Positions 41,625-49,800 of a DNA stretch of 64,000 nucleotides are shown in pieces. The stretch's first letter is position 1; every line of letters starts with the position of its first letter. The notes under the pieces were generated by a model. It was not told the DNA's origin. It saw only the letters and a list, made by a program, of their open reading frames with translations, and ran no database searches. A program made the translations under genes and the position numbers. Source of the DNA: Halorussus limi (GTDB lineage Archaea > Halobacteriota > Halobacteria > Halobacteriales > Haladaptataceae); the NCBI RefSeq assembly GCF_023238205.1, contig NZ_CP096659.1, positions 1,426,001-1,490,000 of the forward strand. Direction: 5' to 3'.

Positions 41625-41903
41625 ATGGACCGCATCTCCGCGCTCCGGAACGTCGAGGACGCGCTGGCCGACTTCGAGTCGGGGGAGGCCGACCTCCGCG
41701 CGACCGAGCGACGCGTCGTGAACGTGCTCCGGACCTACGCGACCGAGTTCGAGGACGAGGACCTGTCCGTCTACCGCGCCGAGGGCACCGAACCGGCAGA
41801 GGGCGTCGTGGTCGCCGCCGAGTCGGAGTCGCAGGCCCGCGAGCGCGTGGCCGAGCGACTCGATTCCGACGACTCGGCGTTCGAGCTACGCGAACTGAGC
41901 TGA
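41625..41903 (+). CDS. Conserved small protein coupled to mcm
   Basis: The protein has 92 residues. A helical front (ISALRNVEDALADFESGEADLRATERRVVNVLRTYATEF) is followed by a short strand-helix end. Homologues follow mcm in many haloarchaea as I recall (DUF7854-like). Its ATG is 1 base after the mcm stop, so it shares the message. Function is unknown; location suggests a replication accessory. Confidence 0.7.
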   Translation: MDRISALRNVEDALADFESGEADLRATERRVVNVLRTYATEFEDEDLSVYRAEGTEPAEGVVVAAESESQARERVAERLDSDDSAFELRELS

Positions 41904-42017
41904 CAGGTAACGGGTTAGACAGTTCAGAAGGGAAAATAAATAAGCGAGGTTCCCGTAGGAGTATTCGTTCGGACGTATCACCGATTAGTCGAACCAGTAC
42001 GCTACGGGACATCACAG

Positions 42018-42662
42018 ATGCGAAGTAAGGGCCACGACGAGGGCGAGATACTCCACGGGGACGTAGAGCAGGGGGCCTGCGTTCTGCTACTGACGCCGTC
42101 GATTCACGAGGCGACGGACGAAGCGTGTCACGACCTCCTCACGCCCGCAGACCCCGACGAGGAGAACGTCCTGTGGGTCACGTACACTCGCTCGCCCGAC
42201 ACCTGCATTCGGGACTGGTCGTCCCACGCGGGCGAGCGACCGGGGAACGCGCGCATCGTCAGCGTCGGCGAGACGACGCGTTCGGCCTCGTCCTCGGTCT
42301 CGACTTCAGCGGACGGCGGCGGACCGTCCTCGACCAACGAGGTCGTCGAGACGCTGTCGAACCCGAGCGACCTGACGGGTCTCGGTATCAAACTCAGCGA
42401 GATTCTCAAGGAGTGGGGCGAGAACGACAACGAGACCGTCGCCTGCTTCGACTCGCTGACGGCCCTGCTCCAGTACGCCGACCTCCAGACCGTCTACAAG
42501 TTCCTCCACGTCCTGACGGGCCGGTTCGACACCGCCGACGTGACCGCGCACTTCCACCTCGACCCGGACGCCTGCGACCAGCAGACGGTCAGCACGCTCA
42601 CCTCGCTGTTCGACACGGTGGTCGAGCGCGAGGACGACGAGTGGGTCGTTCGGAGCCGATAA
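42018..42662 (+). CDS. RecA/KaiC-like haloarchaeal protein (DUF7504-like)
   Basis: The protein has 214 residues. The pattern ACVLLLTPSIHEATDEAC, NVLWVTYTRSP, then TVACFDSLTALLQYADLQTVYKFLHVLTGRF is that of a degenerate RecA-like fold seen in haloarchaeal signalling proteins related to KaiC. There is no Walker A, so it probably does not hydrolyse ATP. Residues 85-110 form a Ser/Thr linker. It is not tightly coupled to neighbours (115 bases upstream gap). Confidence 0.65.
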   Translation: MRSKGHDEGEILHGDVEQGACVLLLTPSIHEATDEACHDLLTPADPDEENVLWVTYTRSPDTCIRDWSSHAGERPGNARIVSVGETTRSASSSVSTSADGGGPSSTNEVVETLSNPSDLTGLGIKLSEILKEWGENDNETVACFDSLTALLQYADLQTVYKFLHVLTGRFDTADVTAHFHLDPDACDQQTVSTLTSLFDTVVEREDDEWVVRSR

Positions 42663-42698
42663 CTAATTTTAAACGCTACCGGATTGAAAGCAGCGTCT

Positions 42699-43037
42699 GT
42701 GCTACTGGTCGTGACGTACTCGCGGGCCGCGCGCCAGACGCTCCGGAACGTCTGTAACGGACACGAGGAGACGGTCGTCCAGCGGTTCGGCCGGGCCGCC
42801 CTGCTGGAGGCGACCGAACTCGGCGCGTTCCTCGCACTTCGCCTCCGCGAGAAGCACGCCGGTGACGTGCAAGTCGAGCGCACCGCGCCGTTCAACGAGT
42901 TCGAGGACGCGCCCGAATCGGTCCGAGACGCCGCCGCGGCCTACGAGGACCGCGACAACTCGAATACGCCGTACGCCAAGTTCGCGGTCGGGACCGACCA
43001 CCCCGAGGCCGACGCGATGCGCGACGCAGAGCTATGA
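42699..43037 (+). CDS. Conserved haloarchaeal protein (DUF7855-like)
   Basis: The protein has 112 residues starting at GTG 42699, 25-30 bases after TATA-like TTTTAAACG (42666-42674); the TTG upstream is less likely. VLLVVTYSRAARQTLRNVC opens the protein, and the end, NTPYAKFAVGTDHPEADAM, reads like a conserved loop. Its stop overlaps the next ATG. Function is unknown. Confidence 0.68.
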   Translation: MLLVVTYSRAARQTLRNVCNGHEETVVQRFGRAALLEATELGAFLALRLREKHAGDVQVERTAPFNEFEDAPESVRDAAAAYEDRDNSNTPYAKFAVGTDHPEADAMRDAEL

Positions 43038-43879
43038 AGGTGCGCGCGGTCGGGGAGACCCGAACGGGCCGGGCCGTCGACCTCGGAACGTTCGACCGTC
43101 TCGACGACGTGTCGGTTCCGCTGGTAGCCGATTCGATTCGCCGTCGAGAGGCCGAATCCGGCGGAGACGGTGACGACGCCGTGGTCGTCGAGTGCCCGAC
43201 GCCCGGTCCGGTCCACGCTCACGTCGGCGCGATTCGCGCCGAGACGGACTTCTCGCTCCGCCCCGCGCTCGCCGCTGCCGCGCGCTCGCAGGGTCACACC
43301 GCGCCGCAGGACGACGAACTCGCCGCAATCCGGGACCGCCTCGACTCGCTCGACGTGTCGGAGGTGGACCTCCGGGAGGCGCGCCGACGCGTGGCCGAGA
43401 CCAGCGACGCCGCCGAGGAACTGCGCGAGCGCGTCGCCGCGGTTCGGGGCCGGGTCCGAGCGCTCCGAGAGGCGGACGCCGACCCCGGCCCGGCCGAGTC
43501 CGACCTCGCCGACGCGACTCGTCGCCTGTCGGAGGCCGAGACCGAGCGCATCGCGGCCGAACAGGCGCTGTCCCGCGCTCGCGAGCGGGCGCGGGCCGAC
43601 CGTGAACGCCGCCGAGAGCGCCTCCGACTGGAGGACCGCGCCGCGAACCTCCGGCGGCGCGCCCGGGAGCGACTGGCGGACGTTGTCCGGGACGCGTTCG
43701 AGGACGCTCGCGCGGAGATTCCGGAGGCCGAGAACCGACGACCGCCGGTCGAGAGCGCGCTGGCGGTCGCTCGCGTGGCCGACCTCGCCGCGCCGGTCGC
43801 AGTCGCTCGGGAGGTAGACCCGTTCGGGAGCGCAGATGCGACCTCGGAGTGGCTGGACGCGCCCGTGATTCGAGTCTGA
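43034..43879 (+). CDS. Coiled-coil haloarchaeal protein (DUF7856-like)
   Basis: The protein has 281 residues. A beta-rich N-terminus (1-90, ending LRPALAAAARSQGHTAPQDDEL) is followed by a long Arg/Glu/Ala coiled coil (95-225) and a short alpha-beta end. The order suggests a structural or chromosome-associated protein. It is coupled to the gene before (ATGA) and lies two genes upstream of a MinD-like ATPase, with which it may work. Confidence 0.65.
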   Translation: MKVRAVGETRTGRAVDLGTFDRLDDVSVPLVADSIRRREAESGGDGDDAVVVECPTPGPVHAHVGAIRAETDFSLRPALAAAARSQGHTAPQDDELAAIRDRLDSLDVSEVDLREARRRVAETSDAAEELRERVAAVRGRVRALREADADPGPAESDLADATRRLSEAETERIAAEQALSRARERARADRERRRERLRLEDRAANLRRRARERLADVVRDAFEDARAEIPEAENRRPPVESALAVARVADLAAPVAVAREVDPFGSADATSEWLDAPVIRV

Positions 43880-43943
43880 CCGGCCGCGAGCGCAGTCTCG
43901 CCGGTGTCCAACTTTATCACCGAGGACGCGACGAACCTCGGCC

Positions 43944-44606
43944 ATGCCCGAACTCGATTGGCGCGTCGAACGGCGCGCGGGAATCGCGCTCGTGAAACTG
44001 ACCGTCCGGAATCCGACCGACGCGGCCCGCCGGGTCCGGGTCGGGAACCGCCTCTCGGGGCCGGTCTGGCCGCCGCGCCGCGAGGGCGTCCCCACGGCCG
44101 GGTGGGACGGCGGCGGTTTCGAGGGCGTGGTCGCGGCCCGCGACCGACGGGCGCTCGGGTACGCGAGTCCCCTCGGAGCGCCCGCCGACCGCGCCGCCGA
44201 GTCGGGGTCCGACCGCGCCGTCGAATCGCCCGACTCTGCCGCGGAACCCCCGGCGGAACTCGTCTGGAGCGAGCGCGCCGGCGAGTCGGCGTCCGAGACC
44301 GCGCCCGACGCGTTCGCCGACGAAGCGACCCCCGAGGGCGTCGTCCGGGCGCTCGGCGACCCGCGGCCGCCCGCCGACGCGATTCCCGCGCCGAACGCGC
44401 CCGCCGAGACCGACACGTCGGTCCCGGGCCCAGTCGAGTCGTGGCTCTCGGCAGTCGAGGAGCGCGCGGCCGACGGCTCAGACCCGTCCGCCCCGACGCC
44501 CGCCGACCGGGCCGCGCTCGGGAGCGTCGCGGGCCGAATCGAGGCGCTCCGGAACGGCGACCCGAGCGAGCGACGCGAGAGCAACGACGCCGGGAGGTCG
44601 CCGTGA
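43944..44606 (+). CDS. Conserved haloarchaeal protein (DUF7857-like)
   Basis: The protein has 220 residues. The first 75 residues form a beta-sandwich-like unit (WRVERRAGIALVKLTVRNPTD, then RVRVGNRLSGPVWPP). The rest is a low-complexity acidic linker rich in Ala, Pro and Glu with a short helical end. Its stop overlaps the GTG of the MinD-like gene (44603), so they are translated together. Function is unknown. Confidence 0.65.
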   Translation: MPELDWRVERRAGIALVKLTVRNPTDAARRVRVGNRLSGPVWPPRREGVPTAGWDGGGFEGVVAARDRRALGYASPLGAPADRAAESGSDRAVESPDSAAEPPAELVWSERAGESASETAPDAFADEATPEGVVRALGDPRPPADAIPAPNAPAETDTSVPGPVESWLSAVEERAADGSDPSAPTPADRAALGSVAGRIEALRNGDPSERRESNDAGRSP

Positions 44607-45283
44607 TTCTGGCCGTCGCCGGCGGGAAGGGCGGCGTCGGTAAGTCCACCGTCGCGCTCGAACTCGGCGCGCAGTTCGACGCCGTGGTCGTGGACGCCGA
44701 CCTCGCGATGGCCGACCTCGCGGCCGGGCGCGGCCCGGACCTTCACGACGTGCTGGCCGGCCGGGCCGACCCGCTCGAAGCGGTCCGCGAGGACGGTCCG
44801 GTCCGCCTGCTCCCGTGCGGACGCACGCTCGCCGGCGCGCGGGCCGGCGACGTGACTCGCCTCGCCGCGACCGTCGAGGCGGTCGAGGACGCCTACGATT
44901 CCGTGGTCGTCGACTGCCCCGCGGGGATGGCGGCCGACGCGGGGATGCCGCTGCTGGCGGCCGAGGCCGCCGTCCTCGTCACCGCGCCCCGCGAGTTCGC
45001 GCTGGCCGACGCGCTCCGGACTCGCGCGCTCGCCCGCGAACTCGACGCGGGACTGGCCGCGGTCGCGCTGAACCGAACCGGCGGGAATCCTCCGACAGAG
45101 CAGGTCCGCCGGGCGCTCGGCGCACCGGTCGTCGCCATCCCCGACGACGAGCGCGTCGAGCGGGCACGGCGTCACGGTTCGCCGGTGGCGGAACTCGCAC
45201 CCGGAAGCCGACCGGCAGAGCGGTTCGGGGAACTCGCAGAAGAGACGCGTCGTGCCGTCGAATCGCGGTCGTCAGTTCGGTAG
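44603..45283 (+). CDS. MinD/ParA-like ATPase
   Basis: The protein has 226 residues starting at GTG 44603. The deviant Walker A GGKGGVGKST is at residues 7-16, with VVVDADLAMADLA and SVVVDCPAG as switch and Walker B. It lacks an obvious amphipathic C-terminal membrane helix. MinD-like proteins in haloarchaea position chemotaxis arrays or archaella, or partition DNA; the job here is open. Coupling to the three preceding conserved hypotheticals points to a shared pathway. Confidence 0.85.
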   Translation: MILAVAGGKGGVGKSTVALELGAQFDAVVVDADLAMADLAAGRGPDLHDVLAGRADPLEAVREDGPVRLLPCGRTLAGARAGDVTRLAATVEAVEDAYDSVVVDCPAGMAADAGMPLLAAEAAVLVTAPREFALADALRTRALARELDAGLAAVALNRTGGNPPTEQVRRALGAPVVAIPDDERVERARRHGSPVAELAPGSRPAERFGELAEETRRAVESRSSVR

Positions 45284-45336
45284 CGTCGTCGGTCGGATGG
45301 CGCGGTCGGTCCGAAGGCGTCGTCAGTCCGCGTACG

Positions 45337-46212
45337 TCACTCCCGTAAATCCTTGTACGACGACCGAAGCGTCACGGCGGTCACGTCCGCTACCTCGGCG
45401 GCCTCCTTCTGGGTCGTCCGGTGGCGGGTCCCCCGCGCGGCGACGTACAGGCACGCCGCGGCGAACCCGCCGGGGTTCCGCCCCGAAATCAGATTCTCGT
45501 CGCGCCCTCGCTCGACCAACTCGGCCGCCTCGCGCTCGATTTCCGTGGGGAGGTCGAGTCTGCTGGCGAACCGCGGCAGGTACTCCGCGGGGTCGATGGG
45601 ACCCGTCGGCAGGCCGAGTTCGGTGTTCATCGCGTCGTAGGCTGTCTTGAGTTCGCTCCGGGTCGACCGGGCCACGCCCAGCACCTCGTCGAGCGTACGC
45701 GAGACCGAGGCGGTCCGGCAGGTCGCGTACACCGCCGCGGCGGTGAACCCCTCCAGCGACCGCCCGCGAATCAGGTCCTCGGACTGGGCCGACTCGAACA
45801 GCACGCAGGCGCGGTCACGGACGTTCTTCGAGAGGTCGAGCGAACTCACCAGCCGTCGAATCTCGGTGAATGCGTACACCTGATTCCGCTCGGACTTCGA
45901 CCCGATGCGGGCCCGTTCGTGGTGCTTGCGCATCCGGGCCACGCGCCGACGCTTGCGCCCGGTCAACCGCAGGTCGCTGTCGTGGCCGATTTCGGTCGTG
46001 AGGCCTCGGTCGTGGCGCGACCGGGTCAGGGGCGCGCCGGTCCGCTCTTTCTGAGTGTCGTCGTCCGCGAACGTTCGCCACTCGGGACCGCGGTCGATGC
46101 GGTCCTCCGAGACCACGAGACCGCAGTCGTCGCAAATGGTCTCGCCGCCGTCGGGGGTCAGTCGGCCGTCGCATTCCGGGCACGTTCTGCTCGGTGCGTG
46201 TGCTTTGCTCAT
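45337..46212 (-). CDS. tfb: Transcription initiation factor B (TFB)
   Basis: The protein has 291 residues. An N-terminal zinc ribbon (CPECDGRL and CDDCGLVV, residues 11-32) is followed by the B-reader/B-linker and two cyclin folds (about 105-195 and 200-290). It recruits RNA polymerase to TBP-bound promoters. Haloarchaea keep many TFB paralogues; which one this is cannot be told. The TATA (TTTAAATAG on the minus strand, 46238-46246) lies 26 bases before the start, fitting a leaderless mRNA. Converges on the MinD-like gene. Confidence 0.94.
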   Translation of the reverse strand: MSKAHAPSRTCPECDGRLTPDGGETICDDCGLVVSEDRIDRGPEWRTFADDDTQKERTGAPLTRSRHDRGLTTEIGHDSDLRLTGRKRRRVARMRKHHERARIGSKSERNQVYAFTEIRRLVSSLDLSKNVRDRACVLFESAQSEDLIRGRSLEGFTAAAVYATCRTASVSRTLDEVLGVARSTRSELKTAYDAMNTELGLPTGPIDPAEYLPRFASRLDLPTEIEREAAELVERGRDENLISGRNPGGFAAACLYVAARGTRHRTTQKEAAEVADVTAVTLRSSYKDLRE

Positions 46213-46344
46213 CACAGTCGAAACTTCGCCCGAAACCCTATTTAAAGAAAGGCCGCTTGCCCGGGAAACGGGCGATCCGGACGCCGAGAGCGTACCGGTA
46301 ATCGGTAGGCTCTGGCGCACCGAACGCTATCAGATTCGATACCT

Positions 46345-46368
46345 GTCACCGATATTTAAGTCGGTGAC
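46345..46368. promoter_or_regulatory. TATA box flanked by a perfect inverted repeat
   Basis: GTCACCGA (46345-46352) and TCGGTGAC (46361-46368) surround the TATA core TATTTAAG (46353-46360) with no mismatch. The gene start at 46385 is at leaderless distance. A protein bound to this dyad would block TBP directly. Confidence 0.6.
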
Positions 46369-46384
46369 GGGACAACCTCCGGAC

Positions 46385-46888
46385 GTGACGCTCTCGGACA
46401 TCGCCGACGGACTGGAAGTCACCACCGAGCAGCGCGACCGCGGCGTCGCGTCGGTGGACGCCACGGAGGACTCCCTCCGGGAGCGCCTCGGGGAGTTCGC
46501 CGACGACCTGCCCTGCGACGCTACCTCCGCGGCCGAAATCGTCGAATCTCACACCGCTGGCGAGTCGGTCGGCGACGGCGCGCACGCGGCGGGCGTCGCT
46601 CCGATTACGGCGGCGAAGACGCTCCACCTGCTCGGGTGCGAGGGCGTCTCACCGCTGACGCCGCGCGCTCACGAGATTCTGCAAGGCTGGCTCTCGGCCG
46701 ACCTCTCGCGGACCGAGGCCCGCGAACTCGCGGGCGCGAACGAGACCGAGTTCGCGCTCGCGACGTTCGTCGAGACCCACGAACCGCTCGACGGTGCGCG
46801 AGAAGTCGTGGACGGCTACCGCTCGGCGTACGGTGGCACAGAGGACGCGCTCGAAGAAGCGCGAAGCGCCGTCGGCGACCTGCTGTGA
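46385..46888 (+). CDS. Conserved haloarchaeal protein (DUF7858-like)
   Basis: The protein has 167 residues, starting at GTG 46385. It is all helical and acidic (VTLSDIADGLEVTTEQRDRG; CDATSAAEIVESH; TPRAHEILQGWLSADLSRTEARELAG). The central part resembles a helical-bundle regulator. It is divergent from tfb with the dyad-flanked TATA box in between. Function is unknown. Confidence 0.68.
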   Translation: MTLSDIADGLEVTTEQRDRGVASVDATEDSLRERLGEFADDLPCDATSAAEIVESHTAGESVGDGAHAAGVAPITAAKTLHLLGCEGVSPLTPRAHEILQGWLSADLSRTEARELAGANETEFALATFVETHEPLDGAREVVDGYRSAYGGTEDALEEARSAVGDLL

Positions 46889-46930
46889 CCGGTTCCGAAA
46901 GAAGGGAGGGCGTGATTCGGCGTCCGACAG

Positions 46931-47356
46931 TTACGACTCGACGTACTTGTGCTGGCAGTTTCCCTCTATCCTGACGTCGAGGGCCGACTCCGACGTGCCG
47001 CTTATCCAGACCTCGACGCCCGCCCAGTTGTTGCCGGAGCAGTCCGGGTTGGGCCACTGCTTCTCGAACTTCGTTCCGTCCACGGTGACGAGTACGGTCG
47101 CCGGGTCGCTCGATTCGGGAAACGTGGCGTCCTCGTCCGCTTCGTTCGACTCGGACATCGTGTAGGACCGCTCGAAGAGGGTCTCGCCGGCGTCGTTTCG
47201 AACGGCGACGGTCACGTCGCGCGTCACTTCCTCGTCTTCGTGATACACCGAAACGGTGTGAGCGGGGGTTTTCGAGGCGCCGGTCAGACTGCTCGTGCAG
47301 CCTGCGCTCGTGATACTGGCGACGACTGCGGTTTCGAGTAGGTGGCGGCGTTTCAT
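46931..47356 (-). CDS. Small lipoprotein
   Basis: The protein has 141 residues. A basic start (MKRRHLLETAVVASITSAGC) leads to a lipobox with Cys20, so the mature protein is lipid-anchored outside the membrane. The mature part is beta-rich (VTVAVRNDAGETLFERSYTM; PATVLVTVDGTKFE) with two further cysteines, and resembles an Ig-like or surface-exposed domain. No specific function is visible. The start at 47356 is chosen for its signal peptide. Confidence 0.7.
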   Translation of the reverse strand: MKRRHLLETAVVASITSAGCTSSLTGASKTPAHTVSVYHEDEEVTRDVTVAVRNDAGETLFERSYTMSESNEADEDATFPESSDPATVLVTVDGTKFEKQWPNPDCSGNNWAGVEVWISGTSESALDVRIEGNCQHKYVES

Positions 47357-47440
47357 GCTCTCGCGTACGTATCGTCGTGTTAGTGTTCCTTTTGTGTACT
47401 GGTTCGATAGCACAAAAAATCGGTACGACGTTGCCTCGGC

Positions 47441-48283
47441 TTAGTCGAGGGTCGCCTGCGACTGGTCGAGTTCCATCAGGGTGTCGCCGTCCCCTTCGGT
47501 GCCGGTCACTTCCTCGTTCACGTTGGTATCGACCGAGTAGCTCACCGAGACTCCGGCCGGGAACGAGACGCCGTAGGACGCGTTCACGTCGACGGTCGTC
47601 CACGTGTGCATGTACTCGCCGAAAACCTTCCGCTCGGAGTAGCTGTAGTCCCCGATGGGCTGGATGTTCAGTCCGGCGTAAAGCGAATCTCCGTCGCCCG
47701 AGGAGACGTCGTCTACGGAGAAGGCCGCGCCGTCCTGATTGTTCCCATCGCCGACCGTAACGTACTGACTAGAGTAGGTGCTCTCGCTCAGGGAGCGCGA
47801 GTAGTAGTCCCACTTGCCCTGACTGTAGTAGAGGGCGGCCCCGTCGTTGGGTTGTTGCCCGTAGTCGCCGCTCTCCAGCTTGTAGTCCCACGACATGTCG
47901 ATGGTGTAGATGGTGCTGTTGGAGTTCGTGTACAACACGAAGTCGAGGCAGATGTCACAGTGGGTTCCACCATCTACGTTAGAGAAGTCGTTCGTGGAGA
48001 CTTGGTCGCCCTTCTCCTCAACGACCATCGGCTTCTCGACGCGAACGTAGTCGATTCCCCGTTTGTCGAGGAACTGGAGCATCGCCTCTTGGCCCTTGTT
48101 CTCTCGAATCTCGTTGGCGGCGTTCTGGATGGCGAAGTACTGCTCGTTCGGGCTTGCCGCCGACACTGTACCGAGGACGCTGGTTCCACCGAAGGCCGCT
48201 CCCGCCGCGCCGAGCGTCTTGAGGGCGGTCCGTCGGTTCATCGTTCGGCCGGTGCTCCGGTCGGATTCGTCACTTCTATTCAT
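47441..48283 (-). CDS. Tat-exported protein of unknown function
   Basis: The protein has 280 residues. NRRTALKTLGAAGAAFGG (16-33) is a twin-arginine signal with an Ala-rich cleavage end. The mature protein is rich in Ser, Tyr and Asp and reads as beta strands (SNSTIYTIDMSWDYKLESGDY; YGVSFPAGVSVSYSVD), with a single HCDIC cysteine pair at about 108-112. It might be a secreted enzyme, halocin-like peptide precursor or adhesin; I cannot decide. AT-rich promoter sequence lies at 48310-48345. Start could also be the ATG at 48241. Confidence 0.65.
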   Translation of the reverse strand: MNRSDESDRSTGRTMNRRTALKTLGAAGAAFGGTSVLGTVSAASPNEQYFAIQNAANEIRENKGQEAMLQFLDKRGIDYVRVEKPMVVEEKGDQVSTNDFSNVDGGTHCDICLDFVLYTNSNSTIYTIDMSWDYKLESGDYGQQPNDGAALYYSQGKWDYYSRSLSESTYSSQYVTVGDGNNQDGAAFSVDDVSSGDGDSLYAGLNIQPIGDYSYSERKVFGEYMHTWTTVDVNASYGVSFPAGVSVSYSVDTNVNEEVTGTEGDGDTLMELDQSQATLD

Positions 48284-48418
48284 GCTGCATACGGATGAAT
48301 GAACAAATCTGCATTAAGTCATTATATTTTTATTATTTACAGAACAAAATAAAAACCTCGGCATGTACGACAACGTTTGACAATGGAAGTGGTGTAACGC
48401 GCCACTCGGTTCGAGCGC

Positions 48419-49189
48419 TCAGGAGAGCGCGTCGGGGACGAACTCGCCGACCTCAAAGTCGAACAGTCCGGCCTCCTCGAATTCGAGTCCCAACTCGGCG
48501 TCGAAGACGACCGCTGCGGCGTGGGCAACGGCGGGCGCGAAGTCGGATTCGGGGTCGGGCGCACTCGCGGGCACGTCCGCGACGGTCGTCGCGTCGCTCG
48601 CGGGCACTGCGGCGTCGGCACTACGGAGCGGATGGTCGGGGCTGGCGCGAGTAGCGACCACGGCGTCCACGTTCGCGCCCACGTCCGTCACGCGCCCGCG
48701 AGTGCGCTGGACCGCGTCCACGCCGCGCTCACTCGCGGGCGCGACCACCGCGACCCGCTCTGCACTCGTCACCGCCGCGACCGCCTGATTCGCGGCGACC
48801 GGCGGCGCGTCCACTAGCACGTGGTCGAACCGGTTCGCGGCCTCGGCGACCAGTTGCTCGAATCGCCGGGCGGCGTCGGCGGTCTTCGCGCGGGCCAGCC
48901 GCTCGAACGGTCCGCGCGCCGGACAGAGTTCGAGTCTGCCCGCGAGGTCGGCGGTCGCGGGATGCTCCCGCAGTCCGTCGGCGAGCGTTCCGTCCTCGGT
49001 GAGCAGGGTCGTCACGTCGGGGTCGATGCGGCCCGAGAGGTGGCGGGCCAGTCCTTCGGTGGCGAAGTCGGCGTCGAGGACGGCGACTTCGCGGCCGTCG
49101 CGTGCGAGCGTCGCGCCGAGTTCGACGGCGAGTCGAGTCGTGCCAGCGCCGCCGGTCGCACCGACGAGCGCGGCAGTCGAACGCGTCAT
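48419..49189 (-). CDS. Second MinD/ParA-like ATPase, atypical Walker A
   Basis: The protein has 256 residues. The P-loop reads GATGGAGTT, where the usual K-G-G-x-G-K-S/T is altered so that the first lysine and the GK lysine are missing. The rest follows the family: VAVLDADFATEGLARHL, HVLVDAPPV and VAVVAPASERGV. Loss of the lysines suggests weak or no ATP hydrolysis, perhaps a regulatory paralogue. A disordered acidic tail follows. Monocistronic. Confidence 0.78.
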   Translation of the reverse strand: MTRSTAALVGATGGAGTTRLAVELGATLARDGREVAVLDADFATEGLARHLSGRIDPDVTTLLTEDGTLADGLREHPATADLAGRLELCPARGPFERLARAKTADAARRFEQLVAEAANRFDHVLVDAPPVAANQAVAAVTSAERVAVVAPASERGVDAVQRTRGRVTDVGANVDAVVATRASPDHPLRSADAAVPASDATTVADVPASAPDPESDFAPAVAHAAAVVFDAELGLEFEEAGLFDFEVGEFVPDALS

Positions 49190-49256
49190 TACTATCGGCT
49201 TGTTCCTGTCTGGTATAAAAGAGTACGCTTGGTTCACGCGGAGACGGTTCCGCCGC

Positions 49257-49688
49257 TCAGTCGCGCTGACTGTGAATCTCGTCGGCGATTTCGTCCAGTT
49301 CCTCGTCGGTGAGATTCGGTCGCTCGCCCGCGACGGCGTGGATGGGGTTGCCGCCGTCGCCGTCGAACCGCGGAATGATGTGGCCGTGGAGGTGCGGAAC
49401 CTCCTGGCCGGCGGCCTCGCCGTTGTTGAACGCGACGTTGGTCCCGTCCGCGTCCACGGCGTGTTCGACTGCGGTGTTCAGGCGGTGGAGCGCGCCGAAG
49501 ACGTGGGCCGCGACGTCCTCGGGAGTGTCCTCCAAGGTCTCGTGATGGGCCTTCGGGATGACGAGCGTGTGGCCCGGGGCGAGGGGATTCGCGTCGAGGA
49601 ACGCCATCGCGATGTCGTCCTCGAAGACTTTGCGACTCGGAATGTCACCGTCGACGATTTGACAGAAGATGCAGTCGTCTCGGCTCAT
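49257..49688 (-). CDS. HIT-family nucleotide hydrolase
   Basis: The protein has 143 residues. CIFCQIVDGDIPS opens the protein with the zinc cysteines, and HLHGHIIPR (about 97-105) is the histidine-triad motif of the Hint/FHIT superfamily. These enzymes hydrolyse nucleoside phosphoramidates or dinucleoside polyphosphates. It is a monocistronic housekeeping gene. The start at 49688 (MSRDDC) matches the family N-terminus. Confidence 0.93.
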   Translation of the reverse strand: MSRDDCIFCQIVDGDIPSRKVFEDDIAMAFLDANPLAPGHTLVIPKAHHETLEDTPEDVAAHVFGALHRLNTAVEHAVDADGTNVAFNNGEAAGQEVPHLHGHIIPRFDGDGGNPIHAVAGERPNLTDEELDEIADEIHSQRD

Positions 49689-49800
49689 GGCTCTGGTCGC
49701 GTGTTCGACCGCATGGCGTATGAAGTTTGAGGCTTCCGCCCTTCTGGGCGGTCCGAGGCGGCGCGAGAGGACTAAGAGAGCAAGTATCGGGGCAGTCGAG

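Noticed and set aside
43294-45175. Long minus-strand frames over the MinD-like cluster
   Set aside because: Antisense artefacts of GC-rich coding DNA; the plus-strand genes overlap in proper operon fashion.
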